From assembly GCA_030704615.1 (NCBI GenBank), contig CM060734.1, forward strand, positions 7,874,001 through 7,938,000: DNA of 64,000 nucleotides, in the 5' to 3' direction. This document shows positions 13,070 through 25,482 of this stretch, one piece after another (position 1 is the first letter of the stretch; every line of letters starts with the position of its first letter). The translations under genes and the position numbers were made by a program. The notes under the pieces were generated by a model. It had not been told where the DNA came from. It made no database searches and was given only the letters and a program-made list of their open reading frames with translations. Source of the stretch: Takakia lepidozioides. Lineage: Eukaryota; Streptophyta; Takakiopsida; Takakiales; Takakiaceae.

Positions 13070-14400
13070 ATCATTGAGAATGTTCGAATCTTCCCAGGGA
13101 ATGAAAGCACATCTCCCCAAGCTCTAGTAGTAGTTAGAACAGAATTCCCGCAGCCTTAGTTTCTTGAGCTTGTATAGGTACGTCTAAACTTGCTGATTCC
13201 TAACATGATTAGTTAGAAATATTTGCCATGACCATTTGCAAATTGGATTCTTACTCAACAAGCAAAACTTCAAATCACAATTGGAGTGAGCATCTATGTC
13301 GTGTACAGACACTGCCGACATGGTGACCTCACTGTTTATTTATTTACAGAACAGGGGACAGTGACCCTGGAAGTTTTATTAATAGGTAAGGAAAAAATAA
13401 CCTTACAAGGTAACCTCACTGTTCAGATAGACTTATTTTGCTTCCATGGTTTGTTACAATCTACACATTTTTCTCTGATTTTCTGGATGTGTATCAACTT
13501 GCAGCCACAGGGAGCGGTCAACGACCCCAGAAGCACAATACCAAGCCCTTGAGAATTCAGGCATCATCTGTTGCAACTTCTTCTTTCTGCGCTGATGGGA
13601 TATGTGAATCATATTAAGAGGAACCAAAGAAAAAAAAACTTGGACTAAAAGCCATGAATACAACAATTTCAAGCCCTGGTGGAAGCAATCATCTCCCCAC
13701 TCATCTGTAGGGTAGGTGGACTACAAAACAGGACCGGCGCGAGTGATAATGTCACCAGGATAACTAACATTACTAGGATAACTAACATTACTGTAACTAA
13801 TAAGCAGTGTACAACATTGTGCACAATCTAAACCCTGAGGAAAAATGCATAACCTCCCAAGACTTCTTAGAACCCTCATTAGTTGATGAGACTTAACTTA
13901 AACAAGTTCAATGGCTTACTGAATAAACAGAAGCCAAAGACAGAATTGTACAATAGACAATGGCCATGGTGAGAAATGTCATTACCATAACATAATCCAA
14001 ATGGGTTTCCATGAAATACTATGAATATTCCAGGATAGACCCTTATGCCGTAGCTTCATGGCTTACCTGATACATCACATGTAAAAGTTTAGGAAAATAA
14101 CCCAGTGGGAGACACTCGTGTCCAAAATTTACCCCACAAGTCTATGGCTTAGGGGGCAAATGCAAAATATTTGGTTCCCAGGCTTTACAGAGCAAGATGC
14201 TTTACAGACTACAATCATATAATGCCATTGTCTTATCATCAGATCAGGTAATAATGTCTCGGACGTCCTAATTTAGAATGAGGATGTCCCTACCAATGTG
14301 TCCGGTACAGTACCAAGGGACTTTCAAAACACCAACCTCCACACCAGGGTCTCTGGGTAGATGATCTAGTTAGTTAGCTGTAAGGGTACACGAACCAGTG
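13070..14400. other. no gene seen; 3' flank of the LRAT-domain gene
   Basis: No supported coding region. An ACTAACATTACTAGGATA-type short duplication occurs near 13760-13790. Otherwise this is unremarkable AT-rich sequence downstream of the leftward gene. Confidence 0.5.
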
Positions 14401-15663
14401 TTACGCAAGATATGCACCAAAGGAAAGATTGCTAGCTAGGGGATCACAACCGGGAGGGGGGGCAGACCAGCCCTGATTAGCAGCCAAATCTTCCACAGCA
14501 ATCTTGGCCACATCCTTGCGCACCCCCATGTCGGTAGCATACCGGCTGAAGCAGTAAACACCCGTTGTAACAGCTGCAAATCCCCATGGACTAGTCATAA
14601 CAAATCGCAAAGGGGATGAAATCACAGCAGCAAAAGGTGCCCCCAGGATTGAGGCTGCTTGTCCACTCCTTCCAATCATATTGCGCTCGATCACCAGCAG
14701 CCCAGTCTTGCAGTAGATGGCAAAGTCTTCACAATTGTTGCGAAAAACGTGGTAGAATCCAAAGCCATTATTCAGCAAGTAACTTGCCCGGTGCATCACA
14801 AGTTCAGGGGAATCTGAATTGGCTAGTGTGCATGTGCCTCCACGTGCTTTGGCAAGAAATGTCACTGGATCAATTCCATACTCAAACCGATACAAAGGCC
14901 CTCCACAAAGAAAGCAATCGAGGCACGACTCTATCACACCATGGCTGTCTCCTTCCATCCCACACTTTTCACACTTTTCTGTGGTATATGTGGGTCTTGA
15001 GCTGACCAGAAAGACATCCAGCATGGTGCCTGTGCCCAGTTCTTCGTTGCGGCCTCTTGTGAAATGAATCACTTTCTCCTCGCCTGCGTATATGCCTGCA
15101 ACACGCTGCCACATTTCAGACTTTGGGCTACTCAGTTCAATTAGACAATCTCAACTACCACCGAAAGAACTTGGTCTAAACCTTCCTTTCAAAAAATTGC
15201 CCGACTCTTTTTTGACGTCTTTTATTTTTTCTGCAACCATCCATAAGCCTAACGACAGCCTATTCCACAGAGATGCATACCTATCTTCTACAATTCCCCA
15301 ACGTTTTTTACATTTGTATCAGTAAACGCTTACACCCCACAGGAGACGTAAAAATGGCGCAACTGTTTAACAAACCATGCTCTGCCCCAACACATACAAG
15401 AATTGGGAAAATTCCCAGGGTAACAATTGAATACACACAAGATCCCAGGAAGAAAAGCATCATGAACGAAGAAACCAACTAGTAAGAACAGATTTCAATG
15501 ACGGATACTACTGAGATCCTCCAAACCAGTGATCCAAATGACAAGAAAAATGGAGGAGAGATAACATACCATGGTGGGCATAAGTGTAGGCCGACCGCCA
15601 GGAATAAACATGATCACCAGGCCGCACATCCGTCCGCTTCACCCTGTTGGAGAGCACCCCCAT
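14401..15663 (-). CDS. LRAT/NC-domain protein, LEAD-SENSITIVE1-like
   Basis: Two exons, 15663-15570 and 15095-14401, give a complete 262-residue protein in phase. It starts MGVLSNRV, then has PGDHVYSW and YTYAHHGIYAG, which supplies the conserved His region of the NlpC/P60-related LRAT domain. The catalytic-type Cys lies in [13 protein letters not shown]. Two CxxC-type pairs ([15 protein letters not shown]) follow the His region, as in plant members. The C-terminal part has small hydrophobic stretches near [15 protein letters not shown] that may associate with membranes. Family members include Arabidopsis LEAD-SENSITIVE1; enzymatic activity is not established from sequence. It is divergent from CIA1 with about 0.7 kb between the start codons. 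Confidence 0.9.
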
Positions 15664-16361
15664 AATTTCCCGCCCCAGCCCTGCGGAACTCTGCACCGCC
15701 ACTTTCCAAAAGCAAGTATCCAAAAGCCGAAATCCAAAGCAATAAAATTTGCTCCCTGAATCGAGAAGCACAATCTGTTTAGAGATTGCAAACCCAAGAA
15801 GTGGGACAACCTTACGAGCTTCCCAAGAGGAGAAGCTCACCGGAAGATAGCAGAGTAGAAAAGAAACCTTCAGGAGCCTTCAAAAGGCCCTCAGATGAAC
15901 ACAACCCAATTTACAGATAATCACGACCCGTCTAGGGGTTCCTCCCTGTCATACGAGAGGGGGAGGAGCCAAGAGCAAGGTGCAAAGCGGGAAGCGGCGA
16001 GGTCTTGTAGCGTCTCTTTTACGCAGACATTCGGGCTTTTGATCTGGACGGCTCAGATCTACGGTCTGGAGAATAATATATAGGAAGATTCTACAGTTGC
16101 ACAAGTAGTTTATGCGAAAGAGCCGATGCAGTGTTTGCAAGTAACTTGCTCACAGAGTCCACTTCGCTTTGTCGGTGTGGGATGATCCACAGTTTGGAGG
16201 AGGACGAACGAAGCAATGAATGGGGAGAGAGGATGATGTATCCTAGATGATGCTGACCCATAACCTGGCCTTTGATTGTAGTTTATGACAGGGGACCCAT
16301 TTGGCACTTTGATTCCGAACCCTGCCTACTGTGTCTTATAGGGAATTTAGAGAAGAGGACA
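15664..16361. promoter_or_regulatory. divergent promoter region between the LRAT-domain gene and CIA1
   Basis: About 700 bp separate the two start codons, so both promoters and 5' UTRs must lie here unless upstream exons exist. An AATATATAGG element near 16074-16083 is the best TATA-like candidate for CIA1. Short open frames here lack domain similarity. Confidence 0.5.
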
Positions 16362-19300
16362 ATGGACTCCGCGGAGACTGGGAGTTCTGCCAATGGCAAC
16401 GGTAAGTTAGGCGGTGTAGGGTTGTCGCTGCGGCTGGTGCAGGAGCTGGAGGGTCACAATGACAGGTACTTACACTGTTGTTTCACAGTGGAATTATCTT
16501 TGGATAGTCTCTTGCGGCGTGAATTCAAATGGGTCTTTCTCTCGTATTCTGTAACCTGGATTTTGAACGGGTGATCCGTAGTCTCTGGCTGTGTGCATTT
16601 AAATGGGTCGTTTCTCTGTTGGATCGAGGTCATAGTTGAGAACCTCAGCCCCGTAACTATGAAGCGCCCACAATGCGAATGAGGTTACCAGAGATGATGT
16701 TAGAATTGCGCCATTGGTGTTGGAACCAGTGTCCCAGTGTCTAGCTTTTCGCCTTTTATGCGGGTAGCCTTCTCGATTTCAAGGTGGTGGTTGCTTACCT
16801 GTGTTCTGGAATTGGTTGTTGTATACTAGTATGATACCTTTTACAAACTCTGTAACCATACATCGCCGCCTCTGCACACAGAGTCATGCTAGATTCACAC
16901 TAGTGTGTTGTAACTGCTCTTCCCAGAGCATGGAGCGTGGCATGGAGACCTGGGAGTGGCTCATCCGTGCTAGCATCGTGTAGTGGTGATAAAACTGTTC
17001 GAATTTGGGAGCATTTACCCGCATCGTCTCCAGCCTCTCCCACTTGGATTTGCAAGGTCTCTGTTGCCGACCATAGCACTCCCTATCACTCCCTCTCCCT
17101 TTCTCCCTCTCAAATTGGATGGGCTGTGAGTCAACATCTCCCTTTGGTTTACCTTTGTCGTCCTTTGTCCTCCTCCAGATCTACTGACTACATTTGCCTT
17201 GTTCAATATACATGACAATCCACCTGTGAAGGAAGCATTTTCAGCTATAAACTGGAAGTTATGTCAAGAGATTAAGGGAAGTTTTCTTTGTTAAGTCTAA
17301 CCTTAGGCTACGCAAGTGCAGGGAGTTTTGAGGGATTCTTGACATTGATTGTGACATCCGCCGTGCTCATGATGCATAGGCAGTCCTGGAGGATCGACAC
17401 ACACGCACAGTTAGACAGTGCGAATGGTCTCCAGATGGGAAGTTGCTTGCTACTGCAAGTTTTGACGCAACAACTGGAGTTTGGGAGAATTCTGGCGGTG
17501 AATTTGAGTGCATTGCATCTCTTGAGGTAAGGTCCTTGCGCTAACTTCACTGAGGTAAACCAAACAAGATTGTCGTAAGGCAGATCCATTTTAGATAAAC
17601 ATGCAGCCTTGTTGGCCAACATTATTCTCTTGAAAGGGGACGTGGGGTATCATGCGCGCAGCTGTAATCACCCCATAGACAGAATTTACCAGGTGGTATA
17701 GATCCACTTTGCCCTAGCACTCCAGATGGTGACATACATCGATGATTTTTGTACATTGGTCTGGTTAGTGATCTGGTTCTTAACTCTGCCGGATGGAGAA
17801 TTGCCAAATTACCTTGCTTTGTATGGACACCTTGCATTCATTCCTTGAGAGCACATGTTTCTTCCTGCGAGTTATCTAAAAATGAGCAGTCCCGGTTTGG
17901 CAGGGCCATGACAATGAGGTGAAGAGTGTTTCATGGAATTCAACGGGCACATTTCTTGCGACCTGTAGCCGTGACAAGTCTGTGTGGATATGGGAGGTAC
18001 AGCCTGGCAATGAGTTTGAGTGTGTTTCAGTGCTCAATGGCCACTCCCAAGATGTCAAGATGGTGGCCTGGCATCCCTCTTGTGATGTATTGGTATCTGT
18101 GAGCTATGACAATTCCATCAAGGTGGGTGTTAGCTGTTTGTAGTTGTAGAGTTCCGACCGGCACTCTATGTTGGTTTCTATGGAAGGGTTTGCACAGACA
18201 GATGTCTAAGGTTATTGGGGAAAGACACCCTTTGAGGCCATGAACATAAAAATAAAGCCATGCTGAGCTGAACCTGAAAACGAGGAGAAAGACAGATGTA
18301 GGTGGAGGGAGAGAGGGCTGAGTTGTAAAGTAGGAAGGCGTAATGGTGGGCAGAAAGGGTCAGAGGTTACAGTGGGAAGACATGGAGCAACTGCAGTAGT
18401 GATTGTGGTGGGTGTCTTGGCAAGTATGGGCAGGGTAGAAGACAGATGTAGGCGGAGGGAGAGAGAACTAAGTTGTAAAGTAGGAAGGAGTAATGGTGGA
18501 CAGAAAGGGTCAGAGATTACAGTGGGAAGGCAAGGAGCAACTGCAGTAGTGACCGTCGGGGGTGTCCTGGTAGATATGGGCGGAGGATGTTGATGGGGAT
18601 GACTGGCGCTGTGTTCAAACTTTAGCGATGCCAGCTCGGTAAAAGTTTTTCCTTAACTTATGTGAGAGAAATATACCTATTACAGGCTTGTCACCCCAAA
18701 TCCCATGAAGAATATAACAGCAGATAGTAAGCTTGTTGTGGTTTGATATTGCATGGACATTTTTCGATGTTTACGATTAAAATTTACTGAAAATAACAAC
18801 CTCAAAAGAATAACATGAGCAACTTAAAATATAAATCTCGGTGAATTAATTTAAATCTACACTGATAGGTTTGGTACTAGGTTCGTAATAAGGTATCCGA
18901 CCTGGATATTCCAAAAGTTCAGTATTATCCATCGATTGTACAGTTGGAGATCTATTTTGGATGGTTTGTGCTAATAATCAAAATAGGCCGGATGGGGAAG
19001 GAGGAAGGGTGGAAATGGGAGAGAGAGTGACAGAGGGAGACAAAGAGCGTAGCTTTTGTGGGAGACCAACTTCAAAGAGCAACTTCAAATGTTTTATCAC
19101 ATTACTTCTGCTAGTATGGATACATTGAGTGGGTTTCAGAAGTCATTGAAAACCTGTGGTTTATAATTTACAAAATGCACAAAATTTCCATTGCTCTAAG
19201 AAGCCTATATTGTGGGGTTTAAATTTGTCTGGATTGGCTGAATTTGCAGGGGTCATACATCAACGGTCTGGGCCGTTTCATTTGATGCCCTAGGTGATCG

Positions 19301-21611
19301 AATGGTGTCATGTAGGTGTGCTCCTACTGCCTTTTTTGCACATCTCTCTTATCTTGCTTTGGACTAGGAAAACAGCCTTTACATGCATCATAAACCCTTT
19401 TCCTTTCGTCCTTATGTTAATGAGCATAGCATATGTTGAACCATCCTCATGAGCTTTATTGTTATTTTGAGTGTTATTGGCTCTCTCGGTGTGTGCAGGG
19501 AACTCTAGATTCCACTCTCTTCTTTGGTAGTTTGATTGGCATTGCAACCACAGCCAGATTCGTCACACATGTTACAAGCTAGAGGTCTAAAACATCAACG
19601 TGTCCCCACTCTCTGTCTATCTCTTCTGGTTTTCTAACCTGTGGCCAGGGTCCATGCCACAAGGTTACAGCAGGCAATGTCATATGAATCAAATATTATA
19701 ATCACTCTCTAACTTTAACATGATGAGAATATCTGACAGTGACGACTTGACGTTAATGGTGTGGGATACAAGCACCGATCCATCGGATTCCAATGCTGAT
19801 GGATTTGCTCCTTGGTAGGTAGACTTGCTGTGGTGATACCCTGGTCTGTGTGTTTCTCATCTCTTGGTGAGGGGTGTTTGTGGGGCGCTTCCATTTCTTT
19901 CCGAGTTTCAGATATTATTGTCCGATGGGGGGTTCATTAAGTCCCTAGATGAGCCCATCTATTTTAGCGTTATTCTTTGTAGTGTTTTGCATATAACAGG
20001 TCCATTTATTTGAAGAGTCACGACTTTTCTCTGCCCAACTGTTATGTTCTGGTGCAACTTTTGCGAGAACTTCATGGGGGTTACAGCCAGTAGATTAACT
20101 CTTCTGGTTAGTGTGTTCGAGAGAGAATAAGTGAAGTATGTCAGTGTGTTTTCCCAAAGACTGTGCTGGGTGCTTATGGAGAGAGCTTTTTGCAGGAAGC
20201 ATCTCACTACCATATCAGGGTACCATGACCGGACAATCTTTTCTGTTCACTGGTCAAGGTAACCACCATAAACGTTCACCCATATTTCTGGTTCATGGAG
20301 GTTTTGTTTTGTGTGAAACTATCAGGCAAAGGGGGGCTTGTTGACGTCTGCCTCATGTGGACAATTGCATTTGAGTAATTGCATGTTACACTTGAAGAAG
20401 TTCCCACCCTGGAGGATTGTCCAACCATGGACTGACCTGCAGCTCATTGGCAACAATGCACTTGCTGAGGGCCATTGTAGGCCTCATATTCGCAGACGTT
20501 ATTTCTTCCTCCCTCTTGCAAACACGTTCTTAATAGAGAAAGGTCACTGTGATGAGAGGAGCTGCCATTCCCATGACCTGCAGTGGGTGTCGCCCCAAGT
20601 CAAGACATCCCACGGCAACAACAGCAAGGAATCATGTAGACAATCAATGCAGAAAAAGCATGCAGAAATCTGCCATTACAGCCACTTATAAGAATCGTGT
20701 GATCAATCTTTCAGGAGGGGCTCCAAACCTTACTGCATGCTGGAAAATGCATTAGAATTACCCACCCACATGAACCTTGCATTAGATAGGATTCTCACTG
20801 AAAAGATTGTGGGTTTCTAGGGTAAATGGCCTCATTGCCACTGGAGCAGGAGATGACTGCATTCGCATATTTTCTCAATCTAGGGAGCACACTGCCACTC
20901 TATCCGTAAGCCTATGCTGCTCTGTTAGCTGTGTATGTTGAGCTTGTCACTGAGAGTGTGGAATATATATCACCATATGGCTAGGCACCCTGACACAAAC
21001 AAATGCCCAAGATAACTATTCTCAATCAGCTTATGCAACCAAGTTTTTCCAAAGGTTGATCAAACTAGTGAAATTGTGAAGGAATACTCTTGATACATTT
21101 TGCAACCTGGACAGAATTTTCTAGATATATTAGTCCGGGTAGGTTTCAAAGATATTAACTTGTAGCTACGCAGGTGTATATCTCAAGAGGTTGTTCTCCC
21201 TCATGAACTTCTGAACCTTTTGCAGGGTGCAGGTCCATCATTTGACATGGTGCTAAAGAAGGAAAAGGCCCACAGTACTGATGTCAATTGTGTACGGTGG
21301 CACCCTCAAGTATGTCCTGTCTTTTTTATTAGTTCCTTTGGAACAGCTTTCTAACTTTTAGCAGTGTTGGCGGGATTAGCCAGTCTCATTTGATTGGCTG
21401 GTACGCACTAGCTTATAAAAAATTTCAACGTACCAACATACAGCTGTACTCCAACAGAGATGGAGGGATGGGCCTCTTGCTAATGCTATGACCCTTTTCT
21501 GTTTTCTTGCAGGACCCAAGAATACTGGCATCAGCAGGTGATGATGGCGTTGTAAAGATTTGGGAACTCGTAGGAGATCACTTGCTTGGAAATGGGGGTT
21601 TTGATTACTGA
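16362..21611 (+). CDS. CIA1: cytosolic iron-sulfur assembly WD40 protein CIA1 (CIAO1)
   Basis: Eleven exons join in phase: 16362-16465, 16927-17056, 17380-17526, 17904-18122, 18574-18638, 19250-19315, 19740-19814, 20196-20258, 20821-20905, 21226-21309 and 21513-21611. The product is a complete 378-residue protein. It is a seven-bladed WD40 propeller with family-typical segments [88 protein letters not shown] and [18 protein letters not shown]1 is a subunit of the CIA targeting complex, which hands Fe-S clusters to cytosolic and nuclear apoproteins. Identification rests on strong family resemblance. The acceptor of exon 5 lies inside a 150-bp tandem duplication. Confidence 0.95.
18291..18590 (+). 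repeat. 150-bp tandem duplication spanning the CIA1 exon 5 acceptor
   Basis: Units 18291-18440 and 18441-18590 both begin GACAGATGTAGG and are about 90% alike by eye. The second contains the used acceptor (TCCTGGTAG) and the first 17 bases of exon 5. The first has TCTTGGCAAG at the matching place, so its acceptor AG is displaced. Confidence 0.9.
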
Positions 21612-22067
21612 TAGCAATAAAATATAAAGAATCACCTTCTTTTGCATGTGTCCAGTACCTTCGTTCTGCACGAAGTGTAGACATACATGTTGCGATGTTT
21701 CAAATATTGGAACAATTGTAAATATTGGTCCCAATCAGCACAGCTTCAAGGTTCCTGAAAAATCTGATGTCTGATACAGTTCACAAAGATCAAAGAAGAC
21801 TAAAGAGGGATAACTCCCGAATAATGGACATATGCGGGGCATATGTAACTGACTGAGTGGAATATAGAGGACCATTGTGTGAGAGAGCCCCATAGGGGGA
21901 AGTGTGGGTGTGCTGTGCGGTAAGTGTTGTATGGATAGCCTGCAATCAGGAAGTAAGGGTTAGAACGAGATGCAGTGTAGAGTGAGATCATATTGTATGT
22001 GCTAAGAGGGGTACGGGCATTGTGGCAAGATTGTAAAGAGGCGGGTAGACTGTTAGGGTGGTGGCTA
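21612..22067. other. CIA1 3' flank
   Basis: AT-rich sequence after the CIA1 stop, presumably 3' UTR, with an AATAAA signal at 21617-21622 that is very close to the stop. No other feature seen. Confidence 0.5.
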
Positions 22068-22102
22068 TCATGAATGTGGCAGCCCCAGAGGGAGCCGGGG
22101 CT

Positions 22103-22123
22103 GGGGGGGGGGGGGGGGGGGGG
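22103..22123. repeat. 21-bp poly-G tract
   Basis: Uninterrupted G run on the plus strand within the purine-rich region. Confidence 0.95.
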
Positions 22124-23180
22124 AGGGAGTAGACTTGGAAGAGGGGCTGCTCAAAAGGGGTCTAGCGGAGTCTAGGTAGACAGGATTAAGGTTAGCTGGC
22201 TTGTGGGTAGCTGGGTGGGTGTTGGGTTGGACAGATAGTTGCTGAAGGGAAGCTAGAAAGCATGGTAGGAAGAAGGGGACTTGAGGTTGGGGCAGCAGAT
22301 GGGCAGGGGGGGTGAGAAGAGACAGGCCGTGGCACTCACCTGTGTGGGGGGGGTGAATTGGGTAGAATGGGTGAGGGAGGTTACTGGCTGAGTACATAGA
22401 GTGAAGGAACCGGGGATTGAGCTGAGGCCACAGAGGATGCCAATGGCAGTGTTTTGGGGCAGTGGGGTAAGGTGGAATGGCAGAATGCTTTGGCAGCAGG
22501 AGAGGGTGAGATAGCTGGGGCATCTTTGGGCTCCTGGGTATGAATACGAGGCAGTACTGATTGGATGTGACAGGGTTGAGCAGGTGGTAATAGTGGGCAA
22601 GCCTAGGAGAGAGAATTGTTAGAGTAGGCAAGTGAATCAGGGGAAGAGAGAGACCCTTAAGCCAAAGGGCTCACCAAGTTGTAAAAAGAGGTGGTGCTGA
22701 CTATGAAGAACAGGAACATTTGTGGGACATATATAATGTGTGGAGTAGAGATTTGGTACGCATCCTGTAAAAGAGAGAGGGGAGTTAGAACATGGGGCAT
22801 ACAGTGAGGGCACTGTAAGGCCTATTATGGGAACATGCAAAGTGAGGCAACATGAAATTGGGAAGAGAGTAAAGGGCACATACTTGGAGAAAAAGCCAAC
22901 GGAATATAAATTGGGGAACCAAGTGTGGTGAGCAAGAGCAGGCCATAGATCACAGGCAGAGTCGTGGGGCCAGGTGACAAGGGGAAGGGAGGGATCAGGC
23001 ACATTGGCAGGAGAGGGAGAGGAAAGATAGGCTGGTATTGGTAGGTTGTTTTATGATGCTGGGTATTGTAAAGAGTAAGGGGGGGTGGCATGTCTGGGAG
23101 ATAATGAACTGTGGGGTACGAAAAGGCCAGGGGTAGAGGTTGATGCAGGTCAGAGTTCTGGTGCTGTGGGAAAGTGAGGA

Positions 23181-23199
23181 GGGGGGGGGGGGGGGGGGG
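23181..23199. repeat. 19-bp poly-G tract
   Basis: Uninterrupted G run on the plus strand, followed by T and five more G. Confidence 0.95.
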
Positions 23200-24480
23200 T
23201 GGGGGCCTGATGGGAGCACCAGGCTGGTGAAGATGGATAACTCGGCAAAGGGCGAGAACTGGCAGGGTTGAGATGGGGGATGGTTGGTACTCAGAAGCTG
23301 GACAGGGGGAAGTGAACTGGGTATTGGGGCGAATTTAGGGAGAGGTGTAGTATAAAGGAGACGGGGGAGGTGCCAAAGTGACTGTGTAATCAAGCAGGGC
23401 GGGGCAGTGCAACTGTGGGAGGGAGAGAGTATAGGAAATGTGGCAATTGAGGGACTTATTTAATAGAATATTGTGGTCGTGGTGCAGTTTGCAGAGTCGG
23501 CGGGCACGAGCAGAGAGGCTGTATGTGTAACAAGGTGCCAATAGGGAAGCAACGTTGGTATCGAGAGCTTAGCAGGCTGAGAAGGTTCGGTGTGCAGCAG
23601 TAGGGTGTGAAATAGGTGGTGTGGGGATCTGCAGTGGGAGTGGGGTGGGTTATGGTAGGGCAGAAGGTCTTGGACGATGGCTGGGACCTATATAGGGGGG
23701 GTTTTTGAGCAAAGGATCTGAGGTGTTGGGCGGATAGGATCAAGCGCTTGAGTACTGAGTAGAGTCTTTTAAAGTGGTGATATGTGTGGGCACAGTAGGG
23801 CATGAATTGAAGAAAACGCAAAGTATGAAGTGTGGAAACGATTGTAATAAAGGAATGAGAGGTATAAATTATGAGTGAGGGATAAGTATGCTTCCTGATG
23901 GGGAGTAGACATTAAGTTGCTGGTTGCTGGAGCCGGCGGATTGGCTGGGATTTTGGGGACCAAATGATGAGGCTTGCCTTCATGCCACAAGATAGGCAGC
24001 TACCCTCCCCGTGGGCATACTGTAGTACATAAGATTCGCCAGGTCGGAGACGCCATTGCTTGAAAGTTGTGCACCGTACGGGAATGCTCGGTTTGTGCAC
24101 CGGATGGGGGGTGGGGAAGAATCCGTCCACCCAAAGTAGAGTGGAGCGTCGCTGTAGACATAACTGTAGAGTAACCATTCCATAGCTGATAGAGAGGAGG
24201 TGGGTGGTAGACCTTCCAACGCCAAAAAATGGAACTTGAAAACGCCAGAGTAAGAATCGAGAAAGTAAACATAACATGGAGCGTATACACCGTCAGGTGG
24301 CCTTCAAAGTTGTTGGTGTAGTGAGCTTTGAGTTGACGGGTGGAACAAACATCCTGAGGCTGGATGTGGCGGGCCCGGCGAGAGAGGAGGTACCAAGCGG
24401 TCGCAGAACATATTCGCCCATAGATCGCTAAAAATATTAGCAAGAGATAGCTTAAAAGACGCGTAGAGAAGAGGCGAGTC

Positions 24481-24934
24481 TTATGAACGATGTAGAGCGA
24501 AGCCGGGGTGTTGCGAGGCTACAGGGCAGAGCTAAGGGCCGTTGGACGAGCTATGGCGGGAGACGGTGCTAAACACCTAACTAGGGGTAAGTTAGTGGAT
24601 CCGCTGCAAAGAGAGGTAACGCCCTTGAGGAAAGTAGGAAAATGGCGAAACCCTATGGATTTAGTCATGACTAAGATATTTAGCAGAGACTGACGGAAAT
24701 CCACAGACAAAGTACACGTGATCAAGCGTACTTCGAAAGTCTCCTTTCTGTCCAGTCTGTAACTGAGCACGAATTCTTGATGAATCTTCCAGTGTGGTGA
24801 ATTTGTGTTCGATGAAGGAGGAGAAGGAGATGGAACATACTGGACACAAGACAACGGTTTCACCCTCCTCACAAGGTGAATGCGGAGCTACGGTTATTTT
24901 GACGGGGCCTTCCGAAGGACTTTAAGATTATGAT
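24481..24934. other. no intact gene seen
   Basis: Short open frames only. The last 130 bases include an acidic plus-strand frame (FVFDEGGEGDGTYW) that could be an upstream piece of the heptad-repeat pseudogene; it is out of frame with it. Confidence 0.35.
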
Positions 24935-25482
24935 CGATCCTCCCCAGTTACTACCTATCCATCCACACAGGAGCCTGACAGCTACTCTCCTGAATCAGAC
25001 GATCATGACGCTTATTCACCAATATGATGTTTTAGGCACCTTCCTCCCGGGTCAGCTGCTTTAAGTTCTTTTCTAGCACAATACTGTGGAGGGTCTTTCG
25101 GAGATCCTGTAGCTGAAGTATCAGCAGAATCAAATGATTTCTGCGCTGGGTACCCAGAGTATACACCCGCATCCCCAGAGTATACTCCCGCATCACCAGA
25201 ATATTCTTTGGCATCCCCAGAATACACTCCCTCATCCCCAGAGTATACACCCGCATCTCCAGGGTATACTCCCGGATCCCCATAGTACTCTCCAATTGGA
25301 TACTTTAGCCACCTCAAACCCGGGTCGGCTGCACTGGCTTCATTTTTGGAACTATACACACCTACGTCATTTGTAAATTCCATCCATTCGGAATTAGCAG
25401 AAATGAAAGGATTATGCACGGGCTCACCTGAGTATACTCCCACAAGTTCAGAATCTCCCCGTGGTTCTACTGAAGACCCACC
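24935..25482 (+). pseudogene. CTD-like heptad-repeat protein, broken by two stops
   Basis: One plus-strand frame runs from about 24935 to TAA at 25480-25482 with two internal stops, TGA 25025-25027 and TAG 25283-25285. Positions 25151-25282 encode five consecutive heptads, YTPASPE, YTPASPE, YSLASPE, YTPSSPE, YTPASPG, and then YTPGSP. They match the YxPxSPx pattern of the RNA polymerase II largest-subunit CTD. The heptads sit in a larger duplicated module: HLPPGSAALSSFL recurs as HLKPGSAALASFL, and YSPI precedes both. A final SPEYTPTSSESP closes the frame. It is not Rpb1 itself; no polymerase core is present. The opposite strand is also open (25443-25012, GVYSGDA repeats), so coding strand is not certain. 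Confidence 0.5.

Larger units (their letters stand above)
22068..24480 (-). mobile_element. retroelement leader-like region, strongly purine-skewed on the plus strand
   Basis: The minus strand is pyrimidine-rich throughout and holds several open but low-complexity frames (Pro/Leu/Ser/Thr-rich). Near its 5' end a minus-strand frame (24443-24000) contains WRWKVYHPPPLYQ. A second copy of this motif, RRWKLYHPPPLYQ, occurs on the plus strand near 34850, so both belong to one repeat family. A comparable C-rich stretch precedes the LINE at 41.1 kb. I infer a retroelement 5' leader, not genes. G runs occur at 22103-22123 and 23181-23199. Confidence 0.5.

Noticed and set aside
12842-13120. Protein-like frame RRERNLWCHFTT, repeated at 30.83 kb
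   Set aside because: It is the antisense translation of the SINE copies, not a protein family.
22068-23821. Several 100-190 residue minus-strand frames rich in Pro, Leu and Ser
   Set aside because: Openness is explained by extreme pyrimidine composition; no domain.
25012-25443. 143-residue minus-strand frame of GVYSGDA repeats
   Set aside because: Antisense of the heptad array. Kept as an alternative strand in the feature, but the plus frame explains the flanking module repeats better.
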